Part shown: positions 1 through 7,754 of the stretch, piece by piece
Numbering within the stretch: position 1 is the stretch's first letter
Layout of the letters: the number at the start of each line of letters is the position of its first letter
From: an uncultured Nitrospira sp.
GTDB lineage: Bacteria > Nitrospirota > Nitrospiria > Nitrospirales > Nitrospiraceae
Reading direction: 5' to 3'
Length of the DNA: 58,100 nucleotides
Assembly (NCBI GenBank): GCA_902500775.1
Contig: CABVRZ010000028.1
Coordinates: 1 to 58,100 of the forward strand
Position numbers and translations under genes: made by a program
Notes under the pieces: generated by a model
What the model saw: the letters and a program-made list of their open reading frames with translations, nothing else
What the model was told of the DNA's origin: nothing
Databases searched by the model: none

Positions 1-51
1 GGTCATTCTTCAAGCATCCGAGTGTTGCCTATATTACTGACTTCTGAGTAA

Positions 52-2712
52 TTACGGATGCGCCACGCGCCAGTTTTTGCCGACGCCGAGGTCGACTTTA
101 AGCGGCACGGAGAGACCCAACTGCTTGCCGACGCCTTCCATCTCCTGCTTCACCAGCCGTTTTGTTTCTTCCAGATCGTGGTCCGGTACTTCGAAGATGA
201 GTTCGTCGTGGACTTGAAGGATCATCTTCACGTGGGGCAGTTCCTTGTGCAGCGTTTTGTGGACGTTGATCATGGCCACTTTGATCAAGTCCGCCGCTGA
301 ACCTTGGATGGGGCTGTTCACCGCCATGCGTTCGCCGAAGCCCCGTTGTGTAGGATCGCCACTTTGTAATTCGGGGATGGGTCGGCGGCGGCCGAGGATG
401 GTGGTGGTGTAGCCCTTCTCTCGTCCTTCGGCGATATTGCGATCCATGAGGGCCCGTACTGCAGCGAATCGCTCAAAGAACGTCTCGATGTATTTCTTCG
501 CCTCCGCCTGGGGTACTCCTAAATTCTGGGAAAGACCGAATGGGCTGATACCGTAGACGATGCCGAAGACGACGGTCTTGGCAGCACGGCGCATGTCTCT
601 CGTGATCTGGCTGGAGGGAAGACCAAAGATTTCCATGGCGGTGGCCATGTGGATGTCTTCTTCCTTGGCAAAGACCGAAAGCAGCCTGGGATCTTGTGAC
701 AGATGGGCGAGGATGCGCGGCTCGATCTGGCTGTAGTCGGCGCAGAGCAGTTCATGACCCTTCGGAACAATGAACGCTTCACGAATGCGGAGGCCATAGT
801 CCCCTTTGACGGGGATGTTTTGCAGATTAGGATCGGTCGACGACAGCCGTCCTGTTGCGGCAACGGTCTGGTTCAACGAGGTGTGGAGCCGTTTCGTCTC
901 TGGCCTGACGAGTTCTGGTAAGGCGTCCACATAGGTGGACTTGAGCTTGCTGAGGCTACGGTAGTTCAAAATCTGCGCTGGCAAATCATGTTGCGATGCC
1001 AGTTGGGTCAGGGTGTCTTCATCGGTGGAGTACCCGGTTTTGGTTTTCCGCAGGGGTTTTAGGCCGAGCTTCTCGAACAGGACTGTAGCCAGCTGTTTCG
1101 GTGAATTGATATTGAACTCGCCTCCGGCTACTCCAGCGATGGTGTCCATCATGCGGTCGAGTTCCCGTTCGAGTTCTTTACCCAAGGTGTGTAGCGCTTC
1201 GACATCGAGCAAGAACCCATTCCGTTCGATGTCTGCCAGAACCGGGATGAGCGGCATCTCGATATCGGTAAAGAGGGTCAGGCTTCCCTGGTCCGTCAAT
1301 TGGTTTGCGAGGATGGGTTCGAGTTTTATCAAGCACGAAGCGGCTTCTGTGGCTTGCTCTCGGGAGCCGGTATCAACGTCAAAGAGCGACTGTGGTTGAG
1401 CAGCCTTCTCCTTGTCCGATCCGAACCGCTCTCCAAGCCGTTCCATTGCGATCGTTTCGAGGCCATGGTCGCGGCGATTGGGATTGAGTAGATAATCGGC
1501 GACCATGGTGTCGACATAGGGCGGTGCCAGGGTCACGCCGAGACGATGGAAGGCTAATAGGGTGGCTTTGAGGTCATGCGCCACTTTGGCTCTTTGTGGA
1601 TCGTGAAGGAGGGGCATGATAGGGCGCATGTAGGCGTGGATGTCGATCGAGATGAAGGCAGTGTGGTCGCCACTTGAGAGCGCGAGACCTTTCAGATCGG
1701 CATGCACCCCCGGTTGTCCGGCGAAGAGACAGTGCACGGCGAGCGGGGCCTTTTGAGGTACGCTGTCAGCGAACCGCTGTGCGGCTGCTTCGTCTTCGAT
1801 GATCGCCGTGTCATAGGTCTTGGTGTCTGGCGGCTTCGCTGAGGGCTGCAGACTCTTGAGCAGGGAGGTAAACTCCAGCTCGCGCAGGAGCTCGGCGAGC
1901 TGTTCGTCGTGCGGTGGCTTGATCCGATAGGATTCAGGATGGAAGTCCACCGGGCTCTGGGTATCGATGGTCGCGAGTTTCCTGCTCAGTCGCGCATTGT
2001 CCGCCTGTTCCGTCAGAAGGGTTTTGATGCGTGGGGGGGTGACCTCGCCGAGACGCGAGAGTAATTCATCGATTGTCCCAAACTGGGTAATCAACTTCAT
2101 CGCAGTTTTTTCACCGATGCCTTTCACCCCAGGGATATTGTCGCTGCTGTCGCCCATCAACCCCATGACTTCAACGACACGCACCGGTTCGACGCCGAAC
2201 TTGGCGATACATTCCGCATCGCCGGACCATTTGTCTTTCACCGGATCGTAGATGCGGACGTGTGGCGTGATGAGTTGGAGCATGTCTTTATCACCGGTGA
2301 CAATGACAACATCGTGGCCGGCGTGCTCTGCTTGCCGAGCCAGGGTGCCGATTAGATCATCGGCTTCGTAGCCGGCCTGCTTCACGGCGGGTATATTCAG
2401 GGCATCCACAACACGATGGATATAGGGGATCTGGGTCTTCATTCCGTCAGGCATGGGTGGACGTTGTGCCTTATATTCCTTGAATTCCTCGTGCCGGAGT
2501 GTCGGCCCCTTTTCATCGAATGCGACGACCAGACCATCTGGGTGATGTTCACGGATGATCTTGAGCAGCGTGGTCGTGAATCCGTAGACCGCGTTGGTCT
2601 GGAGTCCTTTTGAATTGTTGAGAGCCGGCAGGGCAAAAAAGGCCCGATAGATGTAGGCACTGCCGTCAATCAAATAGAGAGTAGGGCGTGTGTCGCGTTG
2701 TGATGAAGACAT
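52..2712 (-). CDS. polA: DNA polymerase I
   Basis: Repair and Okazaki-fragment-processing polymerase, 886 aa, close to the usual family length. The N-terminal 290 residues are the 5'-3' exonuclease (FEN) domain, with the motifs YEADDLIG, TGDKDMLQL and GDSSDNIPGVKGIG. The C-terminal 390 residues carry family A motif A (DYSQIEPR), motif B (RRAAKTVVFGIVYG) and motif C (QVHDELIFE). The middle 3'-5' exonuclease domain is present but looks degenerate: where proofreading enzymes have a DxE Exo I motif, this protein reads LAVHCLFAG. Proofreading is therefore probably lost, as in Taq polymerase (inference). The gene follows a small membrane protein gene on the same strand after an approximately 85-bp gap. 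Confidence 0.97.
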   Translation of the reverse strand: MSSSQRDTRPTLYLIDGSAYIYRAFFALPALNNSKGLQTNAVYGFTTTLLKIIREHHPDGLVVAFDEKGPTLRHEEFKEYKAQRPPMPDGMKTQIPYIHRVVDALNIPAVKQAGYEADDLIGTLARQAEHAGHDVVIVTGDKDMLQLITPHVRIYDPVKDKWSGDAECIAKFGVEPVRVVEVMGLMGDSSDNIPGVKGIGEKTAMKLITQFGTIDELLSRLGEVTPPRIKTLLTEQADNARLSRKLATIDTQSPVDFHPESYRIKPPHDEQLAELLRELEFTSLLKSLQPSAKPPDTKTYDTAIIEDEAAAQRFADSVPQKAPLAVHCLFAGQPGVHADLKGLALSSGDHTAFISIDIHAYMRPIMPLLHDPQRAKVAHDLKATLLAFHRLGVTLAPPYVDTMVADYLLNPNRRDHGLETIAMERLGERFGSDKEKAAQPQSLFDVDTGSREQATEAASCLIKLEPILANQLTDQGSLTLFTDIEMPLIPVLADIERNGFLLDVEALHTLGKELERELDRMMDTIAGVAGGEFNINSPKQLATVLFEKLGLKPLRKTKTGYSTDEDTLTQLASQHDLPAQILNYRSLSKLKSTYVDALPELVRPETKRLHTSLNQTVAATGRLSSTDPNLQNIPVKGDYGLRIREAFIVPKGHELLCADYSQIEPRILAHLSQDPRLLSVFAKEEDIHMATAMEIFGLPSSQITRDMRRAAKTVVFGIVYGISPFGLSQNLGVPQAEAKKYIETFFERFAAVRALMDRNIAEGREKGYTTTILGRRRPIPELQSGDPTQRGFGERMAVNSPIQGSAADLIKVAMINVHKTLHKELPHVKMILQVHDELIFEVPDHDLEETKRLVKQEMEGVGKQLGLSVPLKVDLGVGKNWRVAHP

Positions 2713-2737
2713 GTGGTTAGCTTACAGTGTTCAAGTA

Positions 2738-2790
2738 TCAGCAGTCAGCTCGTTCTTGTTCCCTTTCTGATGGCTGAAGACTGGTGCTGA
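2738..2790. repeat. Imperfect palindrome upstream of polA
   Basis: The arm TCAGCAGTCAGC at 2738-2749 faces GCTGAAGACTGGTGCTGA at 2773-2790, which is its reverse complement with insertions. It lies between polA and the preceding same-strand gene. It resembles the other simple-motif hairpins of this window (4142-4199, 14765-14830, 24296-24362, 26159-26237). It may act as a transcript-stabilising or attenuating hairpin, but no T-tract is seen. Confidence 0.4.
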
Positions 2791-2796
2791 ACGCTG

Positions 2797-3228
2797 CTAT
2801 GGGTTTGGTGCAATTGTGAGTGGAGGCTTTCCAAATTTCTCGCGCATCCCGTTGATGGCGTTGAGAACCGCGGGTTGGCCGATCATCTTGGCTTCGAGTT
2901 TGCGCTTGCCGGGAAAGTCCAGCATGGTGATCCCGATCAACATGGTGAGAATACCCTGACCTGGAAGGAAGAGCATCAAGAATCCGGCGAACAGAAAGAT
3001 CGCGCCGACCACATTCTTTGCAAGATGACCGAGGAGCCGAAGCACTGGGTGATGATTCTCCATCCAATGTCTTGGCACACGCGTGTCAAAGAAGTCTGTC
3101 GGCAATCTGACCAAGATGAACGGGATCGCGATCAACGATCCGACAAAAAAGACGATCGAGAGTGCCGTCAGGGTAACGAGGGTTTCGGTGGAGATGTACT
3201 GTTCAATCGTCGAAATAAGTCCGTCCAT
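2797..3228 (-). CDS. Small membrane protein, PGPGW-like
   Basis: Protein of 143 aa with two clear hydrophobic segments near residues 15-40 and 70-105. The second is followed by the turn LPGQGILTMLIG, which resembles the PGPGW putative transmembrane family. The C-terminus is basic and cytoplasm-like (FPGKRKLEAK). I chose the ATG at 3228 because AGGA lies 9 nt upstream; an in-frame start six codons earlier has no better ribosome site. It is encoded upstream of polA on the same strand. The function is unknown, and the family name is moderately sure. Confidence 0.75.
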   Translation of the reverse strand: MDGLISTIEQYISTETLVTLTALSIVFFVGSLIAIPFILVRLPTDFFDTRVPRHWMENHHPVLRLLGHLAKNVVGAIFLFAGFLMLFLPGQGILTMLIGITMLDFPGKRKLEAKMIGQPAVLNAINGMREKFGKPPLTIAPNP

Positions 3229-3290
3229 CGAGCGGCATCCTAACATGGGCTCCGATGCCTCTCAAGGTAAACAAGATTGATGCCTCCTGG

Positions 3291-3319
3291 TTTACGCAGT
3301 CGCCCATGGCCGCTATAAT
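3291..3319 (+). promoter_or_regulatory. Sigma70-like promoter
   Basis: TTTACG at 3291-3296 and a perfect TATAAT at 3314-3319, with a 17-bp spacer. The predicted transcript start near 3326 precedes a GGAGG at 3330-3334. This supports the GTG start at 3345 rather than the upstream ATGs for the following gene pair. Confidence 0.55.
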
Positions 3320-3344
3320 CGCTTGGTATGGAGGATCCGTAGCG

Positions 3345-3704
3345 GTGTGGTGTCAGGTGAGTTCCAGAGTTGCAAGGCTTCTCGTCGTCATGACAGTGGT
3401 CGTTGGGTTTGTATCACTTGGCAGCGGGGCAGGGTCCTCGGCAGAAACGGAAGATCGGCTTCAGATTGAGATCACCAGAAAGGGAGCCGGCAAGCAGGTG
3501 GTGCTCTCACAAGGGGTCAGAGAATGGTTTATGCTGATTGAGGTGACCCCGGAGAACGCTGTCATTTTGAAACAGGAAAAAGAGCAGGGCCGGTATCTCA
3601 TTGATGAAAGTGAAACACATGATCGGCCGATGACGGTCGATGAAGTCGATGCCGCAATTACAGACTACGTCGACAGTGTGAAAGCCAGGGTACAGAAGAA
3701 GTAA
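3345..3704 (+). CDS. Hypothetical exported protein
   Basis: About 119 aa from a GTG start placed 10 nt after GGAGG (3330-3334). The N-terminus has a basic-hydrophobic signal peptide (ARLLVVMTVVVGFVSLGSG) with probable cleavage near SSAE. The mature part is small, soluble and charged, ending in a Lys-rich helix, and I do not recognise a family. The stop is 3 nt before the DsrE gene start, so the two are probably co-transcribed from the promoter at 3291-3319. An ATG at 3390 is a possible later start, but it would shorten the signal peptide. Confidence 0.7.
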   Translation: MWCQVSSRVARLLVVMTVVVGFVSLGSGAGSSAETEDRLQIEITRKGAGKQVVLSQGVREWFMLIEVTPENAVILKQEKEQGRYLIDESETHDRPMTVDEVDAAITDYVDSVKARVQKK

Positions 3705-3707
3705 GCC

Positions 3708-4127
3708 ATGCCGACCAAACCGAAGTTTGTCATTTTCGCTCACAATGCTACCTACGATAAGTTGCATCAGGTCGCGACGCTCGGCATGACGGCCGCCGCG
3801 ATGGGCAAAGATGTGATCGTGGTATTGTTGTTTTGGACGATCAAAAAGCTGGCCGAGGGCAAGATCGATCAGATCGACTTTCCGCCGGAGTATGCAGGAT
3901 CAGCTGAGGAGGTTGCTCGACTGCTCAAAGAGAAGAAGGTGCCCAAGATTTCAGAAATGTTCCAAGATGCCAAGCACGTCGGGACGCTTCGGCTGATCGC
4001 CTGCAGCGCCGGCTTGGAATATATGGGTGTGGACAGTTCTGCGGTTGAAAAGAATGTCGACGAAGTGATGGGTTTACCCGCGATCCTGTCGTTAACGGCC
4101 GAAGCGGAAACGAAGCTCTTTATTTGA
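3708..4127 (+). CDS. DsrE/DsrF-family protein
   Basis: Protein of 139 aa with the DsrE-like alpha/beta fold: it opens with a beta strand (KFVIFAHN), then AATLGMTAAAMGKDV-like helices, a VVLLFWT strand and a conserved Cys in the segment LIACSAGLEYMGV. In characterised relatives (DsrE, TusD) this Cys carries persulfide sulfur. The role here, sulfur relay or a redox-regulatory protein, is inference. It is cytoplasmic and translated with the preceding exported-protein gene (3-nt gap). A second DsrE-type gene (7037-7570) lies beside tusA. Confidence 0.85.
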   Translation: MPTKPKFVIFAHNATYDKLHQVATLGMTAAAMGKDVIVVLLFWTIKKLAEGKIDQIDFPPEYAGSAEEVARLLKEKKVPKISEMFQDAKHVGTLRLIACSAGLEYMGVDSSAVEKNVDEVMGLPAILSLTAEAETKLFI

Positions 4128-4141
4128 AGAGTGTTAAGAAA

Positions 4142-4199
4142 TGAAACGTAAAAGGCGAAACCATGGTCTCCCTCCTGGACGGTAACGTCTTACGTTTCA
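4142..4199. terminator. Hairpin between convergent genes
   Basis: A perfect 10-bp inverted repeat, TGAAACGTAA at 4142-4151 and TTACGTTTCA at 4190-4199, sits between the converging DsrE and nth genes. The position fits a bidirectional terminator. There is no strong T-tract, so factor-independent activity is uncertain. The motif recurs at 14765-14830. Confidence 0.5.
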
Positions 4200-4209
4200 C
4201 CTTTCCCAT

Positions 4210-4869
4210 TTAACGCGACTTCGTGACTCCTACGCGATCGCACAGGTCCGTCAGCTTGCACGTGCTGCATAGGGGCGACACCGGAAGGCAAAGGTTTTGT
4301 CCATAGGGGACGAGAAGGTCGTTGTAGATGATCCAGTATTGTTTCGGCAGTTTACGGCGGAGGACAGTTTCCGATTCTTCCGGCGTCTTGGTCTTGATGT
4401 AGCCCCAGCGATTGCTGATGCGATGCACGTGAATATCGACGCAGATTCCAGGTTTTCTGAAACCGATCGTGACCACGAGATTCGCAGTTTTCCGCCCAAC
4501 GCCTGGTAAGCGGACCAGTTCATCGATGGAGTCCGGAACGGCTCCAGCATAGTCGTTGATCAACCGGTGGCAGATTTCATGGATTGATTTGGCCTTGGTC
4601 CGATAGAACCCCACCGGATAAATCGCCTTTTCAATCGTGTTCAGCGGCAGCTTCAGCATCGTGGCTGGAGTACGCGCCAAGGCAAAGAGCCGATCTCCGG
4701 CTTCTCTGGTTGTCTTATCTTTGGTCCGTAAACTGAGGACGGTAGAGATGAGGATCAGAAAGGGGTCTCGGTTGGACTCTTTAGCAACAACTCCAACAAC
4801 CGGTTCCTCCCATCGGCGAATCTCCCGTTTGAGGATGCGGACAGCGGAATGAATCTGCTCCTGACGCAT
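4210..4869 (-). CDS. nth: Endonuclease III
   Basis: Bifunctional DNA glycosylase/AP lyase for oxidised pyrimidines in base excision repair, 219 aa, normal length. It has the helix-hairpin-helix LPGVGRKTA with catalytic Lys127, the catalytic Asp145 in CVDIHVHRISNRWG, and a C-terminal [4Fe-4S] cluster of Cys194, Cys201, Cys204 and Cys210 (spacing 6-2-5). All key residues are present. It lies on the same strand downstream of rpsU. Confidence 0.96.
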   Translation of the reverse strand: MRQEQIHSAVRILKREIRRWEEPVVGVVAKESNRDPFLILISTVLSLRTKDKTTREAGDRLFALARTPATMLKLPLNTIEKAIYPVGFYRTKAKSIHEICHRLINDYAGAVPDSIDELVRLPGVGRKTANLVVTIGFRKPGICVDIHVHRISNRWGYIKTKTPEESETVLRRKLPKQYWIIYNDLLVPYGQNLCLPVSPLCSTCKLTDLCDRVGVTKSR

Positions 4870-4931
4870 GGGGCGTGGGCATGGACGGCGCGGAGGCTAA
4901 TGAAGGGGTCAGAAAAACCCTGAGGGTGTCT

Positions 4932-5126
4932 CTATTCCGGTTTCCGTTTTGACAACCACTTCTGCCGACGTCGTTGGGCTTCGCGTTGCTTCGCCTTCTT
5001 CCTCACGCTTGGCTTCTCATAAAACCGGCGACGCTTGAGCTCACGAAACAGGCCTTCGCCCGCGAGCTTCTTCTTGGCAACTTTCAATGCTTTTTCAACG
5101 TTGTTGTTGAAGACCTTGATTTCCAT
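4932..5126 (-). CDS. rpsU: 30S ribosomal protein S21
   Basis: Protein of 64 aa. It begins MEIKVFNNNVEKALK, has the core FRELKRRRFYEKPS and a Lys/Arg-rich tail, all typical of bS21, which sits near the anti-Shine-Dalgarno region of 16S rRNA and helps initiation. Length is normal. It lies alone between ftcD and nth. A weak hairpin with a short T run follows on the transcribed strand near 4911-4930. Confidence 0.96.
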   Translation of the reverse strand: MEIKVFNNNVEKALKVAKKKLAGEGLFRELKRRRFYEKPSVRKKAKQREAQRRRQKWLSKRKPE

Positions 5127-5198
5127 CCGGCTAACTACCGACTTTCTCAGGCCAATTCAGCCTGTTGGTGATGGTTCGTCACAATGCAGCCGCGGAGT

Positions 5199-6665
5199 CT
5201 AACATAACCTCCTTAGCTCCTCAAGACTTTCGCGTGTCTTTATGATTCTTGCTCGTGATAATTCCATAACTGACTGATTTGTTGAACGTTTTACATTTGT
5301 TTGTGCTGTAAAAAGACCTGCTTCAGCAGTCGCGATCGCTAGGATCATGCCCACGGTAAGGTCTGAATAGACTGTTGGTTTAACCACCTGTCGTAAGCCA
5401 TGAAGGACCCGTGCGACCTCGCAGGCTCTTTCTGCAATTTCCAGTGGAACTTCCGTAGCCTTGAGGAGTGCGCTTGAAATGATATTGGGACGATCTGGGT
5501 GTCCTTTCGGAATCTTCTGGCCTTTCATCAAGACCTCGTAGGCGACCGCATCCTCATGAACAAGTTCGTACAGTCGCCGATTCAAGTGCAGAAGCGTTGT
5601 TTCTCCATTGGATTGTTTGACGAGGCGTGCGCCCATCACTCCCAATGACGCCGCGAGAGCACCGACAAGTGCTGCGACGCTTCCGCCTGCGGGAGTAGGT
5701 TTGACATCAGCGACTGCCCTCAGAAAATCGGACAGCGTCTGGTCGGGTGGGTCCTTTGCTTCCATAGCTGTGGCAATTCTCCTTTCCAAGATATGGGATG
5801 GATCAAAACGCTCCAATTGAAGCGAAGCCACCGCAGCGTGCTCTACCGCCGCCTGCGGGATTAATCCGATCAACTCGCTTCCGGAAATTGCAATCCCGTG
5901 TTTTTCTGCCTCAGTTTTGACGGCCTGAAAGGCGGACTGAATTGGTGTCTGCTGATAATCGGTCAGGTTCATGGAAACCTGGACCATACCGCGGCTGGTT
6001 AGTTCGACACCGATTGCTTTCACAAAGGGCAAGCCCCCGTTAGATTGCCGGACGGTCTTGGCGATGGAACGGGCAATCGCGATGTTCTGAGAGCGGAGGT
6101 TGACGTTGAAGGCAATCAGTAGAGGTCGAGCCCCAATGACGATGGCTCCGGCACTTCGATGGAGTCGAGGCGGGCCGAAATCGGGTGCCCACTCCGGATC
6201 GGAGGTCATTCGGAGCGCCAATCCTTCAAGGCCTCCTCGCCTCACCGCCTCTAAGGGGGCACGGTGGGTTCGAGTTGCAGCTCGTTCGTACAAGAAGACG
6301 GGAATTTCCAACTCACGTCCAACTTGTTCTCCAAGTCGCGTGGCAAGCTGGATACAATCGTCCATGGTTGTCCCCTTGATCGGAATAAACGGGACGACGT
6401 CCGTCGCTCCAACTCGAGGATGCGCGCCGGTATGGCTGCGAAGGTCGATACGGTCTGTGGCGGTTCGAACAGCACGCATGGCTGCGTCGAAGACAGCCTC
6501 AGGAGTTCCGCAGAAGGTCAACACCGATCGGTGATGGTCCATGTCAGCGGAATGGTCCAAGAGCACCACCCCGGCGGTTGATGTCACCGCCTCGATCAGG
6601 GCTTGAATGGTTGCCCGATCCCGGCCTTCACTGAAGTTCGGCACACATTCAACGATTTGGTCCAT
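5199..6665 (-). CDS. ftcD: Glutamate formimidoyltransferase / formimidoyl-THF cyclodeaminase
   Basis: Bifunctional folate enzyme of 488 aa. It transfers the formimino group from formiminoglutamate to tetrahydrofolate, then cyclises it to methenyl-THF with release of ammonia. Residues 1 to about 300 form the transferase (start QIVECVPNFSEGRD, then SGAHPRVGATDVVPF-like HTGAHPRVGATDV). Residues from about 310 form the helical cyclodeaminase (LSDFLRAVADVKPTPAGGS). No other histidine-degradation genes are adjacent, so a general one-carbon role is possible. It follows tusA on the same strand but is separated by a terminator-like hairpin. Confidence 0.93.
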   Translation of the reverse strand: MDQIVECVPNFSEGRDRATIQALIEAVTSTAGVVLLDHSADMDHHRSVLTFCGTPEAVFDAAMRAVRTATDRIDLRSHTGAHPRVGATDVVPFIPIKGTTMDDCIQLATRLGEQVGRELEIPVFLYERAATRTHRAPLEAVRRGGLEGLALRMTSDPEWAPDFGPPRLHRSAGAIVIGARPLLIAFNVNLRSQNIAIARSIAKTVRQSNGGLPFVKAIGVELTSRGMVQVSMNLTDYQQTPIQSAFQAVKTEAEKHGIAISGSELIGLIPQAAVEHAAVASLQLERFDPSHILERRIATAMEAKDPPDQTLSDFLRAVADVKPTPAGGSVAALVGALAASLGVMGARLVKQSNGETTLLHLNRRLYELVHEDAVAYEVLMKGQKIPKGHPDRPNIISSALLKATEVPLEIAERACEVARVLHGLRQVVKPTVYSDLTVGMILAIATAEAGLFTAQTNVKRSTNQSVMELSRARIIKTRESLEELRRLC

Positions 6666-6685
6666 GCCACCTGCCTGAGCACAAA

Positions 6686-6723
6686 CGAAAAAGCCGGAGG
6701 ACTTCGTCTGGTCCTTCCGGCTT
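6686..6723 (-). terminator. Rho-independent terminator of dsrE2-tusA
   Basis: Read on the minus strand, an approximately 12-bp stem (AAGCCGGAAGGAC against its complement, one bulge) closes an 8-nt loop and is followed by GGCTTTTTCG, a T5 run. It lies just downstream of the tusA stop and overlaps the start region of ftcD. Confidence 0.75.
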
Positions 6724-6754
6724 CTGGTCTGGTTAGTTCGGAGAAAAGTTTGGA

Positions 6755-7000
6755 TTATTTTGTTTTCTTGACGAAAGCCTTGTAAATCCGTCCCGACTTT
6801 GCTTGTTCCTCTTCTAGCCCCATCATTTGATGGCCTGTGGTTTCACACCAAGCCGGCATGTCTTTCTTGATGCCCTCATCGTCCGAGACGACCTCCAGCA
6901 CCTGACCCAGGGCTAGTTCTTTGATCTTCTTCGACGTGAGAATGATCGGCATTGGACAAAAGTACCCTAAGGTATCGAGTTTGACATCGGCCTGCATCAT
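6755..7000 (-). CDS. tusA: TusA-type sulfur carrier protein
   Basis: Small 81-aa cytoplasmic protein of the SirA/TusA family. The signature DTLGYFCPMPIILTSKKIKE contains the CPxP motif whose Cys carries persulfide. Family members pass sulfur to TusBCD, DsrEFH or molybdenum-cofactor enzymes. It lies 37 nt downstream of a DsrE2-type gene and is bracketed by a promoter at 7617-7646 and a terminator at 6686-6723, so the pair forms one unit. The start ATG at 7000 has GAGGGA upstream. Confidence 0.92.
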   Translation of the reverse strand: MMQADVKLDTLGYFCPMPIILTSKKIKELALGQVLEVVSDDEGIKKDMPAWCETTGHQMMGLEEEQAKSGRIYKAFVKKTK

Positions 7001-7036
7001 GAAGATATCCCTCGCGATCCGCTGAGAGCGGTCAGC

Positions 7037-7570
7037 TCAAATGAATAGATTTACGCTACCCTGTTTCGCTTCTGCTAAATACGTCGTGACACCCGCAAAC
7101 TGATCGATTCCATCGATCAAGGTGTCCTTGGTAATGCCCATGAGACCCATAGTTGTCGTGCAGGCGATAAAGTGTACGCCAAGATCCAGGGCGGTCTGCA
7201 TCAATTCCGGCACATCAGGCATGCGGTTTTGCTTCATCACCTTCTGCATCATCTTGGTGCCTAGCCCGCCCATGTGAAAACGGGATAACGGAAGGCTGTC
7301 GGCACCGCCCCTGTTGAGCAGTCCAAACATCCGACGGAGCCAGTCTTTTGCCGAACTGGTGGCGCCCCTTCTTCGGATGGCGTTCAACCCCCAAAAGGTA
7401 AAGAACATCGTCACCTTCATCCCCATCGCAGCTGCGCCCGTCGCAATGATGAAGGCCGCCATGGCGCGATCCATGTCTCCACTCAGCAGCACGATCGTGA
7501 CACTCTCAGGCTTGGATTCTTGAAGCTGGGCTAACGTCGCGGTCGGCTCGATTTGTGTGGCAATCATCAT
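7037..7570 (-). CDS. DsrE2-like membrane-associated sulfur-transfer protein
   Basis: Protein of about 177 aa of the DsrE/DsrF/DrsH-like (DsrE2) family. It has the SVTIVLLSGDMDRAMAAFI strand-helix, GAAAMGMKVTMFFTFWGLN and a conserved Cys in HFIACTTTMGLMG. Family members pair with TusA and rhodanese in sulfur trafficking. The start at 7570 is set by GGGAGG a few nt upstream. The extended ORF start at 7591 is a GTG without a ribosome site. Confidence 0.88.
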   Translation of the reverse strand: MMIATQIEPTATLAQLQESKPESVTIVLLSGDMDRAMAAFIIATGAAAMGMKVTMFFTFWGLNAIRRRGATSSAKDWLRRMFGLLNRGGADSLPLSRFHMGGLGTKMMQKVMKQNRMPDVPELMQTALDLGVHFIACTTTMGLMGITKDTLIDGIDQFAGVTTYLAEAKQGSVNLFI

Positions 7571-7616
7571 GTTACCTCCCACGATACGCACGACTCAATG
7601 CAATTACTATTTAAAC

Positions 7617-7646
7617 AGAATAGTATGTGATCCTTTGGGGTGTCAA
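7617..7646 (-). promoter_or_regulatory. Sigma70-like promoter for dsrE2-tusA
   Basis: On the minus strand, a perfect TTGACA (7641-7646) and TATTCT (7617-7622) are separated by 18 bp, about 45 bp upstream of the dsrE2 start. Confidence 0.65.
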
Positions 7647-7754
7647 GGAACGGGGGGATCAGGCGAGGTCGTTCGTTGCTTGACCTGATCCCTGCCCCTC
7701 GATATAGTCTTGAATCGGTTATACCGTGCCTTCTTGTCACTCTCCTGCTTTGCA

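Noticed and set aside
4911..4930. Intrinsic terminator after rpsU
   Set aside because: The stem is only 4-5 bp although a T run follows; too weak to list as a feature.
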